NCBI GenBank assembly: GCA_029202525.1
Contig: CP119325.1
Span: 186,001-250,000 of the forward strand
DNA: 64,000 nt
Source of the DNA: Candidatus Pseudomonas phytovorans
GTDB taxonomy: Bacteria; Pseudomonadota; Gammaproteobacteria; Pseudomonadales; Pseudomonadaceae
Direction of reading: 5' to 3'
Below the pieces are notes generated by a model. It was not told where the DNA came from. It saw only the letters and a list, made by a program, of their open reading frames with translations, and ran no database searches. This document shows, piece after piece, positions 32,248-40,693 of the stretch (within the stretch, counting starts at the first letter, position 1; each line of letters starts with the position of its first letter). Both the position numbers and the translations under genes were made by a program.

Positions 32248-32274
32248 GAGTAAATAGCAAGCATTACCATTCGC
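32248..32274. promoter_or_regulatory. Fur-box-like sequence upstream of the siderophore receptor
   Basis: On the minus strand the site begins GCGAATGGTAATGCTTGCTA and continues TTTACTC. It resembles the Fur consensus built of GATAAT-like hexamers and lies 35 bases before the receptor start. The match is imperfect. Confidence 0.4.
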
Positions 32275-32308
32275 ACCTTCTTTTCACCTGCCCGGTCCGG
32301 ATGTGCTC

Positions 32309-34381
32309 ATGCTTGTACCCTGCCGCCTTTCCCCTTTAACGCTTGGTTTGTCGCTGCTGTTCAGCGCCAGCCTGGCCAGTGCCGCCACCACCACGCTGCC
32401 AGAGTCGTCGGTTACCGCCGACAGCGAGCGCGAGAAAGACAACCCGCGAGTCAAAGAGGTGAGCACCGCCACCCGCACCTCGACGCCGGTGCGCTATGTA
32501 CCCCAGGCCATCGACACGGTGAAAACTGCCAACGTGCTGGATTACGGCAGCAACACCCTGGGCAAGGCACTGGAGGGCATTCCCAACGTCAGCAGCGGTG
32601 CCGATACCCGCTTCGACAGCGTACGCATCCGCGGCTTCGAGGCCAGCAACGACTTCTACCTGGACGGCATTCGCGACGACAGCCAGTACATCCGCGACCT
32701 GCACAACATCGAGCGGGTAGAAGTACTGAAGGGGCCTGCGGCGGTGCTGTATGGCCGTGGCAGCCAAGGCGGTATCGTCAACCGGGTCAGCAAGGCGCCA
32801 GAACCGGGCCGCCGCTCCAGCATCGAAGCGCAAGCCGGAAGTGAAGACCTGCGCAGCCTGTATGCCGACCTCAGCGCCGACCCCAGCGACACCGTCAGCC
32901 TGCGCCTGAACATGGGCAACCAGGACAACAACAACTTCCGCGACGGCATCGACGGCAGCCGGCAGTTGTTCGCCCCATCGGTCAGTTGGCAGATCAACCC
33001 TGACCTGAACTGGCTGGTGCAGTACGAATACAGCCGCTACAACCGCACGCCGGACCGTGGCATCCCAGGGGTCAACGGCCGCCCGGCCGACGTAAGTCGC
33101 AGCACCACCTATGGCGACCAGCGCGACTACATCGACGATCGCGCCCAGTCCCTGCGCTCACGCTTGAACTACCAGCTCAATGAAACCTGGCAGCTGCGCC
33201 ACACCCTGGGCCTGTTCAAGCTCGACAGCGAGTTCGACAACACCTATGTCACGGGCTACAACGCCGGCACCAATACCCTGACCCGCCAGCGCTGGCAGCA
33301 AGACCTGAACACCCGCAACCTGTTCAACAACCTGGAGGCCGAGGGCGACTTGAACACCCTGGGCCTTGAACACAAGCTGCTGCTGGGCCTGGAGTTTGGC
33401 AATCAGAAGCGTGACCCACTGTTGTACAGCGCCGGCAGTCAAAACCTGACAGGCCTGGGCAAGCCCAGCCGGCCGCACAATGGTACGTTGGCGGTATCGA
33501 GCAACAACCACACCGTGGTCGACAGCCGCGGCGTTTATCTGCAGGACCAGATCCGCCTCAACGATCAATGGCAGATTCTCGCCGGCGTGCGCTTCGACCA
33601 GTTCGAAGTGGAAACCACCAACAAGGTGCGCAGCCTGTCCGAAACACAGGACAGCAACAGCACCAGCCCACGCCTGGGCGTGGTTTACACCCCGTGGCGC
33701 GACCATTCGTTCTACGCCTCGTGGAGCAAGACCTTCTCGCCGGTGGGCGGTGGCCTGATCGGCATTACCCCTGGTGCGCCGGGCAACAGCAATGAAACCG
33801 ACCCGGAAGAGACCCGGCAAAAGGAAATCGGGGTGAAAAGCGACTGGCTCGACCAGCGTCTGACCACCACGCTGGCCATCTACGAGCTGGAGTTGTACAA
33901 CCGCCGTACGCGCGACCCGATCGACCCGAACGTCATCTTGCTCAGCGGCTTGCAACGTTCGCGGGGTATCGAGTTGACCGCTACCGGCAATGTCGTCGGC
34001 AACTGGTACGTGCGCGGCGGCATCGGCTTGCAGGACGCGATCATCGTCAAGGACAACAACGGCCAGGAAGGCAACCGCATCAACGACGTGGCCAAGCGCA
34101 ACGCCAGCCTGTTCGTGACCTGGAAACCGGAGCTGGGCTGGTACGCCGAAACCGGCCTGACGCTGGTCGGTGAGCGTTACGCGGACAACCAGAACACCAC
34201 GGTGTTGCCGGGGTATGGCCGTTGGGATGCGCTGGCGGGTTACCGCACCCATGACTGGGATGTGCGGGCGGCATTGAGCAACATTGCCGACAAGACCTAT
34301 TACAGTTCGGCGACCAGTGCAGCGCAGATCATGGTAGGTGACCCGCGTAGCCTGGTGGTGACGGGTAGTTACAGCTTCTGA
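32309..34381 (+). CDS. TonB-dependent siderophore receptor (Fiu-like, catecholate type)
   Basis: 690 residues from the ATG at 32309 (a GTG two codons upstream is an alternative). The signal peptide ends ASLASA. A TonB-box-like TTTLPESSVTAD precedes the plug (NTLGKALEGIPNVSSGADTR, VRIRGFEASNDFYLDGIRDD, ERVEVLKGPAAVLYGRGSQG), followed by a barrel ending in VVTGSYSF. The FYLDGIRDD and GRGSQGGIVN patterns are those of Fiu/FcuA-type receptors for monomeric catechols, although the ligand is not provable by reading. There is no STN domain. The upstream Fur-like site suggests iron repression. Confidence 0.92.
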   Translation: MLVPCRLSPLTLGLSLLFSASLASAATTTLPESSVTADSEREKDNPRVKEVSTATRTSTPVRYVPQAIDTVKTANVLDYGSNTLGKALEGIPNVSSGADTRFDSVRIRGFEASNDFYLDGIRDDSQYIRDLHNIERVEVLKGPAAVLYGRGSQGGIVNRVSKAPEPGRRSSIEAQAGSEDLRSLYADLSADPSDTVSLRLNMGNQDNNNFRDGIDGSRQLFAPSVSWQINPDLNWLVQYEYSRYNRTPDRGIPGVNGRPADVSRSTTYGDQRDYIDDRAQSLRSRLNYQLNETWQLRHTLGLFKLDSEFDNTYVTGYNAGTNTLTRQRWQQDLNTRNLFNNLEAEGDLNTLGLEHKLLLGLEFGNQKRDPLLYSAGSQNLTGLGKPSRPHNGTLAVSSNNHTVVDSRGVYLQDQIRLNDQWQILAGVRFDQFEVETTNKVRSLSETQDSNSTSPRLGVVYTPWRDHSFYASWSKTFSPVGGGLIGITPGAPGNSNETDPEETRQKEIGVKSDWLDQRLTTTLAIYELELYNRRTRDPIDPNVILLSGLQRSRGIELTATGNVVGNWYVRGGIGLQDAIIVKDNNGQEGNRINDVAKRNASLFVTWKPELGWYAETGLTLVGERYADNQNTTVLPGYGRWDALAGYRTHDWDVRAALSNIADKTYYSSATSAAQIMVGDPRSLVVTGSYSF

Positions 34382-34390
34382 TCTTTATTG

Positions 34391-34501
34391 CCTGTACCGG
34401 CCCTTTCGCGGGTAACCCCGCTCCCACAGAGACCGCGCAATCCCTCAGGACTGTGCATTTCCCTGTGGGAGCGGGTTTACCCGCGAAGAGGCCGGCACAG
34501 G
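34391..34501. repeat. Paired REP elements (inverted)
   Basis: CGGGTAACCCCGCTCCCACA (about 34409-34428) and mirror TGTGGGAGCGGGTTTACCCG (34464-34483), with CCGGCC side stems, at the convergent ends of the receptor and a small gene. Confidence 0.9.
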
Positions 34502-34515
34502 TAAAACCGATTCGA

Positions 34516-34713
34516 TCAGTGCCACACCGCCATCAGCGCCTGCATCTCTGCTTCGCTGATCAGCCCTTGGGGGTATCGTCCGGCAAGCAGACGTCGCGGG
34601 TCGGTCATCCTGACCCTGATGCTTCCATGGTGTCTCAACCAATTCGCCACAACCCTGAGCGATTGGTGATTCACTGCCGATGGGCGCAAAGCCGACTCAC
34701 TTGCTGCGTTCAT
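34516..34713 (-). CDS. Small conserved-looking protein of unknown function
   Basis: 65 residues from the ATG at 34713 (MNAASESALRPS). The core WLRHHGSIRVRMTDPRRLL and AGRYPQGLISEAEMQAL reads like a real, compact, helical basic protein. I recall similar small pseudomonad proteins without a named function. There is no signal peptide or membrane segment. It is flanked by a REP pair and a terminator. Confidence 0.65.
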   Translation of the reverse strand: MNAASESALRPSAVNHQSLRVVANWLRHHGSIRVRMTDPRRLLAGRYPQGLISEAEMQALMAVWH

Positions 34714-34850
34714 TTCCACACGTACTCCCTGGCCCGTGAACGGCAATTTACGTAAGTATTGTTACAGATAGGAGAGCGCAGCCTGGCCGAGCTATCTTGT
34801 TGAAAAACAATACAAAACATATGCCATTCTGGGCCACCGGGCGTCGCGCG

Positions 34851-34883
34851 AAAAAAAGGCCCGTCACAAGACGGGCCTTTTTT
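34851..34883. terminator. Bidirectional terminator beyond aguA
   Basis: Stem GGCCCGTC/GACGGGCC with loop ACAA, A7 on the left and T6 on the right. It serves aguA (minus). Confidence 0.9.
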
Positions 34884-34897
34884 CATTCAGCAGGCTG

Positions 34898-36004
34898 TCA
34901 GCGCTTGACCGGCGCCGGCTGCTGCTGGGTCAGGCAGTGGATGTTGCCGCCACCGAGCAGCAACTCGCGACCAGGGATCATCACCACCTCGTGATCAGGG
35001 AAGATCTTCGCCAGAATCGCTCTGGCTTGGGCATCTGCGGGGTCGTCGAAGCTTGGCGCGATGATGCCGCCATTGACGATCAGGAAGTTCACGTACGAGC
35101 CGGCCAGGCGCACCGACGGGTCGCGCTCCTGGCTGCCGGCCACCTGATCGACACCGGCGCACTCTTCGGCGGTGGCGAACAGCGGGCCAGGGATCGGCAT
35201 CTTGTGCACGATGAACTCACGGCCCTTGGCATCGCGGGTGTTCTTCAACACCTCCATGGCCGCGTGGCAACGCGCATAGTTGGGGTCGTTGGAATCATCG
35301 GTCCAGGCCAGTAACACTTCACCCGGGCGCACGTAACAGCAGAAGTTGTCGACGTGGCCGTCGGTTTCGTCGTTGAACAGGCCATCCGGCAGCCACACCA
35401 CGGTATCGACCGCCAGATGATCACGCAGCACGGCTTCGATCTGCTCGCGGTTCAGGTGCGGGTTGCGGTTACGGTTGAGCAGGCATTCCTCAGTGGTGAT
35501 CACGGTGCCTTCACCGTCCACGTGGATCGAACCGCCCTCAAGTACGAAACCTTCGGTGTGGTAGCGCTGGCAGCGCTCCATTTCAAGCACCTTGGCGGCC
35601 AACTCCTCGTCGCGGTTCCACGGCGCGTACAGGCCGCCGTCGAAGCCGCCCCAGGCATTGAAGCCCCAGTCCACGCCACGTACTTCACCTTGGTCGTTGA
35701 TGACGAAGGTTGGGCCGGTGTCACGCACCCAGGCGTCATCGTTGCTGATTTCAACCACACGAATGTTCGGCTGATCGAGTTGGCGACGGACATTTTCGTA
35801 CTGGCCAGCAGAGGCCGCGACGGTCACAGGTTCAAAGCGGGCAATGGCCTTGGCCAGGGTCACATGTGCGGCCTGCGCCGGCTTGCCACCCAGGCGCCAG
35901 TTGTCCGGGCGCTCCGGCCAGACCATCCACACCTGGGTTTGCGGCGCCCATTCGGCGGGCATGTGGAAACCATCGGCACGTGGCGTGGAGTTGAGGGTTT
36001 TCAT
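34898..36004 (-). CDS. aguA: Agmatine deiminase
   Basis: 368 residues, the usual length. It hydrolyses agmatine to N-carbamoylputrescine and ammonia in arginine-to-putrescine breakdown. Guanidine-modifying superfamily residues are visible: NDDAWVRDTGPTFV, EGGSIHVDGEGT, DGHVDNFCCYV and the nucleophile C357 in GGGNIHCLTQQQP. aguB, its usual partner (N-carbamoylputrescine amidase), is not adjacent. A promoter with a palindromic site lies upstream. Confidence 0.95.
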   Translation of the reverse strand: MKTLNSTPRADGFHMPAEWAPQTQVWMVWPERPDNWRLGGKPAQAAHVTLAKAIARFEPVTVAASAGQYENVRRQLDQPNIRVVEISNDDAWVRDTGPTFVINDQGEVRGVDWGFNAWGGFDGGLYAPWNRDEELAAKVLEMERCQRYHTEGFVLEGGSIHVDGEGTVITTEECLLNRNRNPHLNREQIEAVLRDHLAVDTVVWLPDGLFNDETDGHVDNFCCYVRPGEVLLAWTDDSNDPNYARCHAAMEVLKNTRDAKGREFIVHKMPIPGPLFATAEECAGVDQVAGSQERDPSVRLAGSYVNFLIVNGGIIAPSFDDPADAQARAILAKIFPDHEVVMIPGRELLLGGGNIHCLTQQQPAPVKR

Positions 36005-36055
36005 GGGTGACCTCTATGATGGCCCTGAGCCGGAGTGTGCTGGGGCGTTTGTCAA

Positions 36056-36084
36056 TTTATAACCGATATATATCGATATATGAA
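36056..36084 (-). promoter_or_regulatory. Candidate aguA promoter with palindromic operator
   Basis: Minus-strand TTCATA (36079-36084), a 17-base spacer and TATAAA (36056-36061). The spacer holds the perfect palindrome ATATATCGATATAT (36068-36081). It lies about 50 bases before the aguA ATG. A dimeric repressor or activator site is inferred. Confidence 0.5.
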
Positions 36085-36282
36085 GCCCGACAGTCGGGAT
36101 TTTCACGCACAACCTGGCGAATTAAATCGATAACAATCGAGCCGAGCGAACCCTTGCCTGGTGCCGCTACCGGCCTGACGTCTACCATAGCCACACCTTA
36201 TGCATCCTGTTGCATCGGCATGCGGAAAATTCCAGCAAGGCCGACTAGGGTCAATACTTGGGCAACGGGCCAGCGAGCCACT

Positions 36283-36828
36283 ATGAACATCATTCCTACC
36301 GCAATCCCTGAAGTACTGATCATCGAGCCGAAGGTTTTCGGTGACAGCCGTGGTTTTTTCTTCGAGGCATTCAACGCACGTGAGTTCGCACAGCAAACAG
36401 GCGTGAAGGCCGAGTTCGTCCAGGACAACCACTCACGCTCCATCAAGGGTGTACTGCGCGGGCTGCACTATCAGGTGGCAAACACCCAAGGCAAGCTGGT
36501 GCGGGTGGTGCACGGGGAAATCCGTGACATTGCCGTGGACGTGCGCAAAAGCTCGCCAACGTTCGGCCAATGGGTCGCGGTGCACCTGTCGGCCGACAAC
36601 CACCGCCAGCTGTGGGTACCCCCCGGTTTCGCCCACGGTTTTGCGGTGATGAGCGAATCGGCCGAGTTCCTCTACAAGACCACCGACTACTACAACCCCG
36701 CCGCCGACCGCTGCATCCGCTGGGACGACCCGCAGCTGGCAATCGACTGGGGCCTGCAGCAACCACCGGTGCTGTCGGACAAGGACAAGGTCGGTGTGCC
36801 ACTGGCAGAGGCGGAACTGCTGCCTTAA
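36283..36828 (+). CDS. rfbC: dTDP-4-dehydrorhamnose 3,5-epimerase
   Basis: RmlC-type cupin enzyme of 181 residues in dTDP-L-rhamnose synthesis. Motifs present are DSRGFFFEAFN, FVQDNHSRSIKGVLRGLHYQ (catalytic H62), VPPGFAHGF and the active-site Y131 in FLYKTTDYY. The start at 36283 (MNIIPTAIPEV) is the family start. rmlA, rmlB and rmlD are not nearby, so it is an orphan copy. Also called rmlC. Confidence 0.92.
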   Translation: MNIIPTAIPEVLIIEPKVFGDSRGFFFEAFNAREFAQQTGVKAEFVQDNHSRSIKGVLRGLHYQVANTQGKLVRVVHGEIRDIAVDVRKSSPTFGQWVAVHLSADNHRQLWVPPGFAHGFAVMSESAEFLYKTTDYYNPAADRCIRWDDPQLAIDWGLQQPPVLSDKDKVGVPLAEAELLP

Positions 36829-36870
36829 CTAGCGCATAATTGCGCCAGACTTTTCTGGCGCATTTACGTG

Positions 36871-38685
36871 ATGATTGCAAAACCCACGCCCCCACGCCGT
36901 CCTCGCTGGCGCAGCCTGGCCTTGTTGGCCCTGTGCCTGGCCCCGTTGTTGTGGCCGCTGCATCACTTGGCCGAACGCTACTATCAGGAAGAGCTGGCCT
37001 CGCAGAACCGCCAGACCCTCGACCTGTACGTCGCCAACCTGCTCGGCACCCTGCACCGCTACGAAACCTTGCCACAGATCCTCGGCGACCTGCCGGCACT
37101 GCGTGGCGTGCTGGCCGACCCGTTGCGCCTGGAAGCGGTGACCAACGCCAACCGCCTGCTCAAGGACATCGTGCAGCAGACCGGTGCCGAGGTGATGTAC
37201 CTGATGGACGTCAGCGGCAACACCCTGGCCGCGTCCAACTGGGACAAGCACGACAGCTTCGTCGGCCGCAATTTTGCCTTCCGCCCCTACTTCAACGAAG
37301 CCATGGCCGGCCACCTCGGGCGCTTCTTCGGCCAGGGCACCACCTCGGCCAAGCGCGGCTACTTCTTTGCCGCAGCCGTGCGGGACCGCGAGCGGATCGT
37401 CGGCGTGCTGGTGGTGAAAGTTGACCTCGACCACACCGAAACCCTCTGGGGCCGCACCCCCGAGCAGCTGCTGCTGACCGACCACAATGGCGTGGTCATC
37501 CTCACTTCGCGTCCCGACTGGCGCTTCCGTGCTACCCGCACGCTGACCGAGGCCGAGCGCCAGGCCATCATCGCTATCCAGCCCTACCCGACCCAGGCCC
37601 CGCAACCGCTGGCGCTCAACCCGGACGCCTGGATCAGCCAGACCCGCGACATCAAGGAAACCGGCTGGCAAGTCAGCATCCTCGCCCCGCGCATGCTGGT
37701 CGATCGCTCGGTACAAACGGTGATGGCCATCGGTGCCGGTACGCTGCTGGTACTGATGCTGCTGGCCGGCCTGGTCATGCAGCGGCGGCGCCACTACATC
37801 GACCGCATCGACTTCGAAGCCCGTGGCCGCCAGCAGCTGGAAAATCGCGTGGCCGAACGTACCGCCGACCTTGAAGGCCTGAACACCCGGCTGAAAAATG
37901 CCGTGCTGGAACGCGAGAACGCCCAGCAAGAAGCGGTGCGCGCCCAGGATGAACTGGTGCAGGCCGGCAAGCTGTCGGTGCTTGGCACCATGTCGGCCAG
38001 CATCAGCCACGAACTCAATCAGCCGCTGGCCGCCATCCGCAGCTACGCAGAAAACGCCGAAATCCTCCTGGACCATCAGCGCACCGATGACGCCCGCGGC
38101 AACCTCAAGCTGATCGGCGAGCTGACCGGGCGCATGGCCTCAATCATCGCCCACCTGCGCGCCTTTGCCCGCCGCGACCGGCATGCCCCGGAAAGCGTGG
38201 CCCTGCAGCCGGCACTGGACGATGCCCTGGCACTGCTGGCCAAGCGCCGCCGGGCAATGGCCGTGGAACTGATCCGCGACCTGCCGGAGGCAACCTTGTG
38301 GGTACAAGCCGGTGAAACCCGCCTGCGCCAGGTGCTCGGCAACCTGCTGGCCAATGCCCTCGACGCCTTGACCGAAAAGGCCAACCCGCGTCGCTTGTGG
38401 CTAAGTGCCGAGCAACGTGATGGCTGCGTCTACCTGTACATCCGCGACAATGGCCCCGGTTTCAGCCGCCAGGCTCTGGAGCATGCCAAGGAGCCATTCT
38501 TCACCACCAAGACCCGCACTCAGGGCCTGGGCCTGGGCCTGGCCATCTGCGAAAGCCTGATGCGTGCCCTGGGTGGTGAGTTGCTGCTGGCCAACCACCC
38601 GGAAGGTGGCGCACTGCTGACCCTGCAGCTGCGTGTGGCCGCACCTGGCGCTACTTTGCCCAATTCGGAGGACCCCTCGGCATGA
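36871..38685 (+). CDS. Sensor histidine kinase, DctB/NtrB-like
   Basis: 604 residues from the ATG at 36871 (an in-frame GTG directly precedes it). TM1 is about 14-32 and TM2 about 283-304, enclosing a double-PAS periplasmic sensor of the DctB type (VMYLMDVSGNTLAAS, VGRNFAFRPYF, KRGYFFAAAV). A coiled-coil of about 315-365 leads to the phospho-acceptor H380 (ASISHELNQPLAAIR) and the ATPase domain (LANALDALTEKA, GLGLGLAICESL). DctB-type sensors detect C4 or C5 dicarboxylates; the ligand here is unknown. The four-base overlap with the regulator gene indicates coupling. Confidence 0.9.
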   Translation: MIAKPTPPRRPRWRSLALLALCLAPLLWPLHHLAERYYQEELASQNRQTLDLYVANLLGTLHRYETLPQILGDLPALRGVLADPLRLEAVTNANRLLKDIVQQTGAEVMYLMDVSGNTLAASNWDKHDSFVGRNFAFRPYFNEAMAGHLGRFFGQGTTSAKRGYFFAAAVRDRERIVGVLVVKVDLDHTETLWGRTPEQLLLTDHNGVVILTSRPDWRFRATRTLTEAERQAIIAIQPYPTQAPQPLALNPDAWISQTRDIKETGWQVSILAPRMLVDRSVQTVMAIGAGTLLVLMLLAGLVMQRRRHYIDRIDFEARGRQQLENRVAERTADLEGLNTRLKNAVLERENAQQEAVRAQDELVQAGKLSVLGTMSASISHELNQPLAAIRSYAENAEILLDHQRTDDARGNLKLIGELTGRMASIIAHLRAFARRDRHAPESVALQPALDDALALLAKRRRAMAVELIRDLPEATLWVQAGETRLRQVLGNLLANALDALTEKANPRRLWLSAEQRDGCVYLYIRDNGPGFSRQALEHAKEPFFTTKTRTQGLGLGLAICESLMRALGGELLLANHPEGGALLTLQLRVAAPGATLPNSEDPSA

Positions 38686-40088
38686 CCACCGAGACAACGA
38701 TCGACAGCCAAGCCCAGGTCATCCTGGTCGACGATGACCCGCACCTGCGCCAGGCGCTGAGCCAGACCCTCGACCTGGCCGGGCTCAAGGTGGTCGCCCT
38801 GGCGGATGCCCAGGGCCTGGCAGACCGTATCGAGGCCGACTGGCCCGGTGTGGTGGTCAGCGATATCCGCATGCCCGGCATCGATGGCCTGCAGCTGTTG
38901 GAGCAACTGCACGGCCGCGACAGCGAGCTGCCGGTGCTGCTGATTACCGGCCATGGCGATGTGCCGCTGGCAGTGCAGGCGATGCGCGCCGGGGCTTATG
39001 ACTTTCTGGAAAAACCTTTTGCTACAGACGCCCTGCTCGACAGCGTGCGCCGGGCCCTGGCGCTGCGCCGCCTGGTGCTGGACAACCGCAGCCTGCGCCT
39101 GGCGCTGAGCGACCGCCAGCAGCTGACCACCCGCCTGGTGGGCCACTCACCGGCCATGCAGCGCCTGCGCGAGCAGATTGGCGCCTTGGCTGGAACCCGG
39201 GCCGACGTGCTGATTCTGGGTGAAACCGGCGCTGGCAAAGAGGTGGTGGCCCGGGCCCTGCACGACCTGTCCAGCCGTCGCGACGGGCCGTTCGTGGCGA
39301 TCAACGCCGGCGCGCTGGCCGAATCGGTTGTCGAGAGCGAGCTGTTCGGCCATGAGCCCGGTGCTTTCACCGGCGCGCAGAAACGCCGTATCGGCAAGTT
39401 CGAGTTCGCCAACGGCGGCACGCTGTTCCTCGACGAAATCGAAAGCATGAGCCTGGATGTACAGGTCAAACTGCTGCGCATGTTGCAGGAGCGCGTCGTC
39501 GAGCGCCTGGGCGGCAACCAGCTGATCCCGCTGGATATCCGCATCATTGCCGCGACCAAGGAAGACCTGCGCCAGTCCGCCGACCAGGGGCGTTTCCGTG
39601 CCGACCTGTACTACCGCCTGAACGTGGCGCCGCTGCGTATTCCACCGCTGCGCGAACGAGGCGATGACATCCTGGTGCTGTTCCAGCACTTCGCCGACGC
39701 CGCCAGCCAGCGCCATGGCTTGGCGCCGCACACCCTGCAACCGGACCAGCGAGCCATGCTGCTGCGCCACGCCTGGCCAGGCAACGTACGCGAGCTGCAA
39801 AATGCTGCCGAGCGTTTCGCCCTCGGCCTGGAGCTGGCTCTGGACGGCCAGGCGCCGCCTGCGACAGCATCTGCAGTGCCGGTACCGAGTGGGAATCTCA
39901 GCGACCAGGTCGAACACTTCGAACGCTCGCTGATCGCTGCCGAACTGGCCCAGCCACACGGCTCCATGCGCAGCCTGGCCGAGGCGCTGGGCATCCCCCG
40001 CAAAACCCTGCACGACAAGCTGCGCAAGCACGGCTTGAGCTTTGACGGCGCCAGCGGCGGGCACGACGATCAAGAGGACCACCGTTGA
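38682..40088 (+). CDS. Sigma-54-dependent response regulator, DctD/NtrC-like
   Basis: 468 residues. The receiver phospho-acceptor is D61 (VVVSDIRMPGIDG). The AAA+ domain has Walker A GETGAGKE (180-187), the sigma-54 contact loop GAFTGA (227-232) and Walker B GGTLFLDEIE. A Fis-type helix-turn-helix lies at the end (MRSLAEALGIPRKTLHDKL). It activates RpoN promoters when phosphorylated by the kinase upstream. Targets are unknown; no transporter gene is adjacent. Confidence 0.94.
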   Translation: MTTETTIDSQAQVILVDDDPHLRQALSQTLDLAGLKVVALADAQGLADRIEADWPGVVVSDIRMPGIDGLQLLEQLHGRDSELPVLLITGHGDVPLAVQAMRAGAYDFLEKPFATDALLDSVRRALALRRLVLDNRSLRLALSDRQQLTTRLVGHSPAMQRLREQIGALAGTRADVLILGETGAGKEVVARALHDLSSRRDGPFVAINAGALAESVVESELFGHEPGAFTGAQKRRIGKFEFANGGTLFLDEIESMSLDVQVKLLRMLQERVVERLGGNQLIPLDIRIIAATKEDLRQSADQGRFRADLYYRLNVAPLRIPPLRERGDDILVLFQHFADAASQRHGLAPHTLQPDQRAMLLRHAWPGNVRELQNAAERFALGLELALDGQAPPATASAVPVPSGNLSDQVEHFERSLIAAELAQPHGSMRSLAEALGIPRKTLHDKLRKHGLSFDGASGGHDDQEDHR

Positions 40089-40543
40089 TGAACACCGATA
40101 GCCAGTACTTGCAGTCCGTACTGCATGGCGACATCCCCCTGACCCGTGAGATGGGCCTGGAGGTGATCGATTGGCAACAGCACACCCTACGCCTGCAACT
40201 GCCGCTGGCGGCCAACGTCAACCACAAGAGCACCATGTTCGGCGGAAGCCTGTACTGCGCGGCAGTGCTGGTGGGCTGGGGCTGGCTGCACCTGCGCCTG
40301 CGCGAACTGGGGATTGATGACGGGCACATCGTCATTCAGGAAGGGCAGATCAGTTATCCGCTGCCGGTTACCGGCACGGCGGTGGCGCGGTGTTCGGCAC
40401 CGGACGAGAAAACCTGGGAGCGATTCCTGACCCTATACCAGCGGCGTGGCCGGGCGCGGTTGACGCTGGAGACCACCGTGAGCAATGCCGGCAGTGAACA
40501 GCCTGCCGTCACCTTCAGCGGCCAGTACGTCCTGCACCGCTAA
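40088..40543 (+). CDS. Hotdog-fold thioesterase, YiiD C-terminal type
   Basis: 151 residues from the ATG at 40088, sharing one base with the regulator stop. Seen motifs are NHKSTMFGGSLYCAAVLVGWGWLH, with the hotdog-fold helix, and GQISYPLPVTGTAVARC. It probably hydrolyses an acyl-CoA thioester; the substrate is unknown. Tight coupling to a sigma-54 two-component system is unusual for this fold. Confidence 0.82.
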   Translation: MNTDSQYLQSVLHGDIPLTREMGLEVIDWQQHTLRLQLPLAANVNHKSTMFGGSLYCAAVLVGWGWLHLRLRELGIDDGHIVIQEGQISYPLPVTGTAVARCSAPDEKTWERFLTLYQRRGRARLTLETTVSNAGSEQPAVTFSGQYVLHR

Positions 40544-40559
40544 CATAGTTATCGCGGTT

Positions 40560-40679
40560 CCTGTAGGAGCGGCCTTGTGTCGCGAAAGGGCCGCAAAGCG
40601 GCCCCGGCAATGTATGCGGCGAAGCTGAGAACTGGGGCCGCTTCGCAGCCCTTTCGCGACACAAGGCCGCTCCTACAGG
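40560..40679. repeat. Paired REP-like elements, second family
   Basis: Two inverted 45-base copies. The core CTGTAGGAGCGGCCTTGTGT begins at about 40561 and continues CGCGA; each copy has a side stem GGGCCGC..GCGGCCC. The core differs from the CGGGTTTACCCGC family. The pair lies at convergent gene ends. Confidence 0.9.
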
Positions 40680-40693
40680 GTCCGCGATAGCTG

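Larger units (their letters stand above)
31881..32308. other. Divergent intergenic region between the porin and a siderophore receptor gene
   Basis: This 428-base gap has no gene. It holds the porin promoter (32005-32034) with a hairpin at the predicted mRNA start (31980-31996), and a Fur-like sequence before the receptor gene (32248-32274). Confidence 0.6.
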
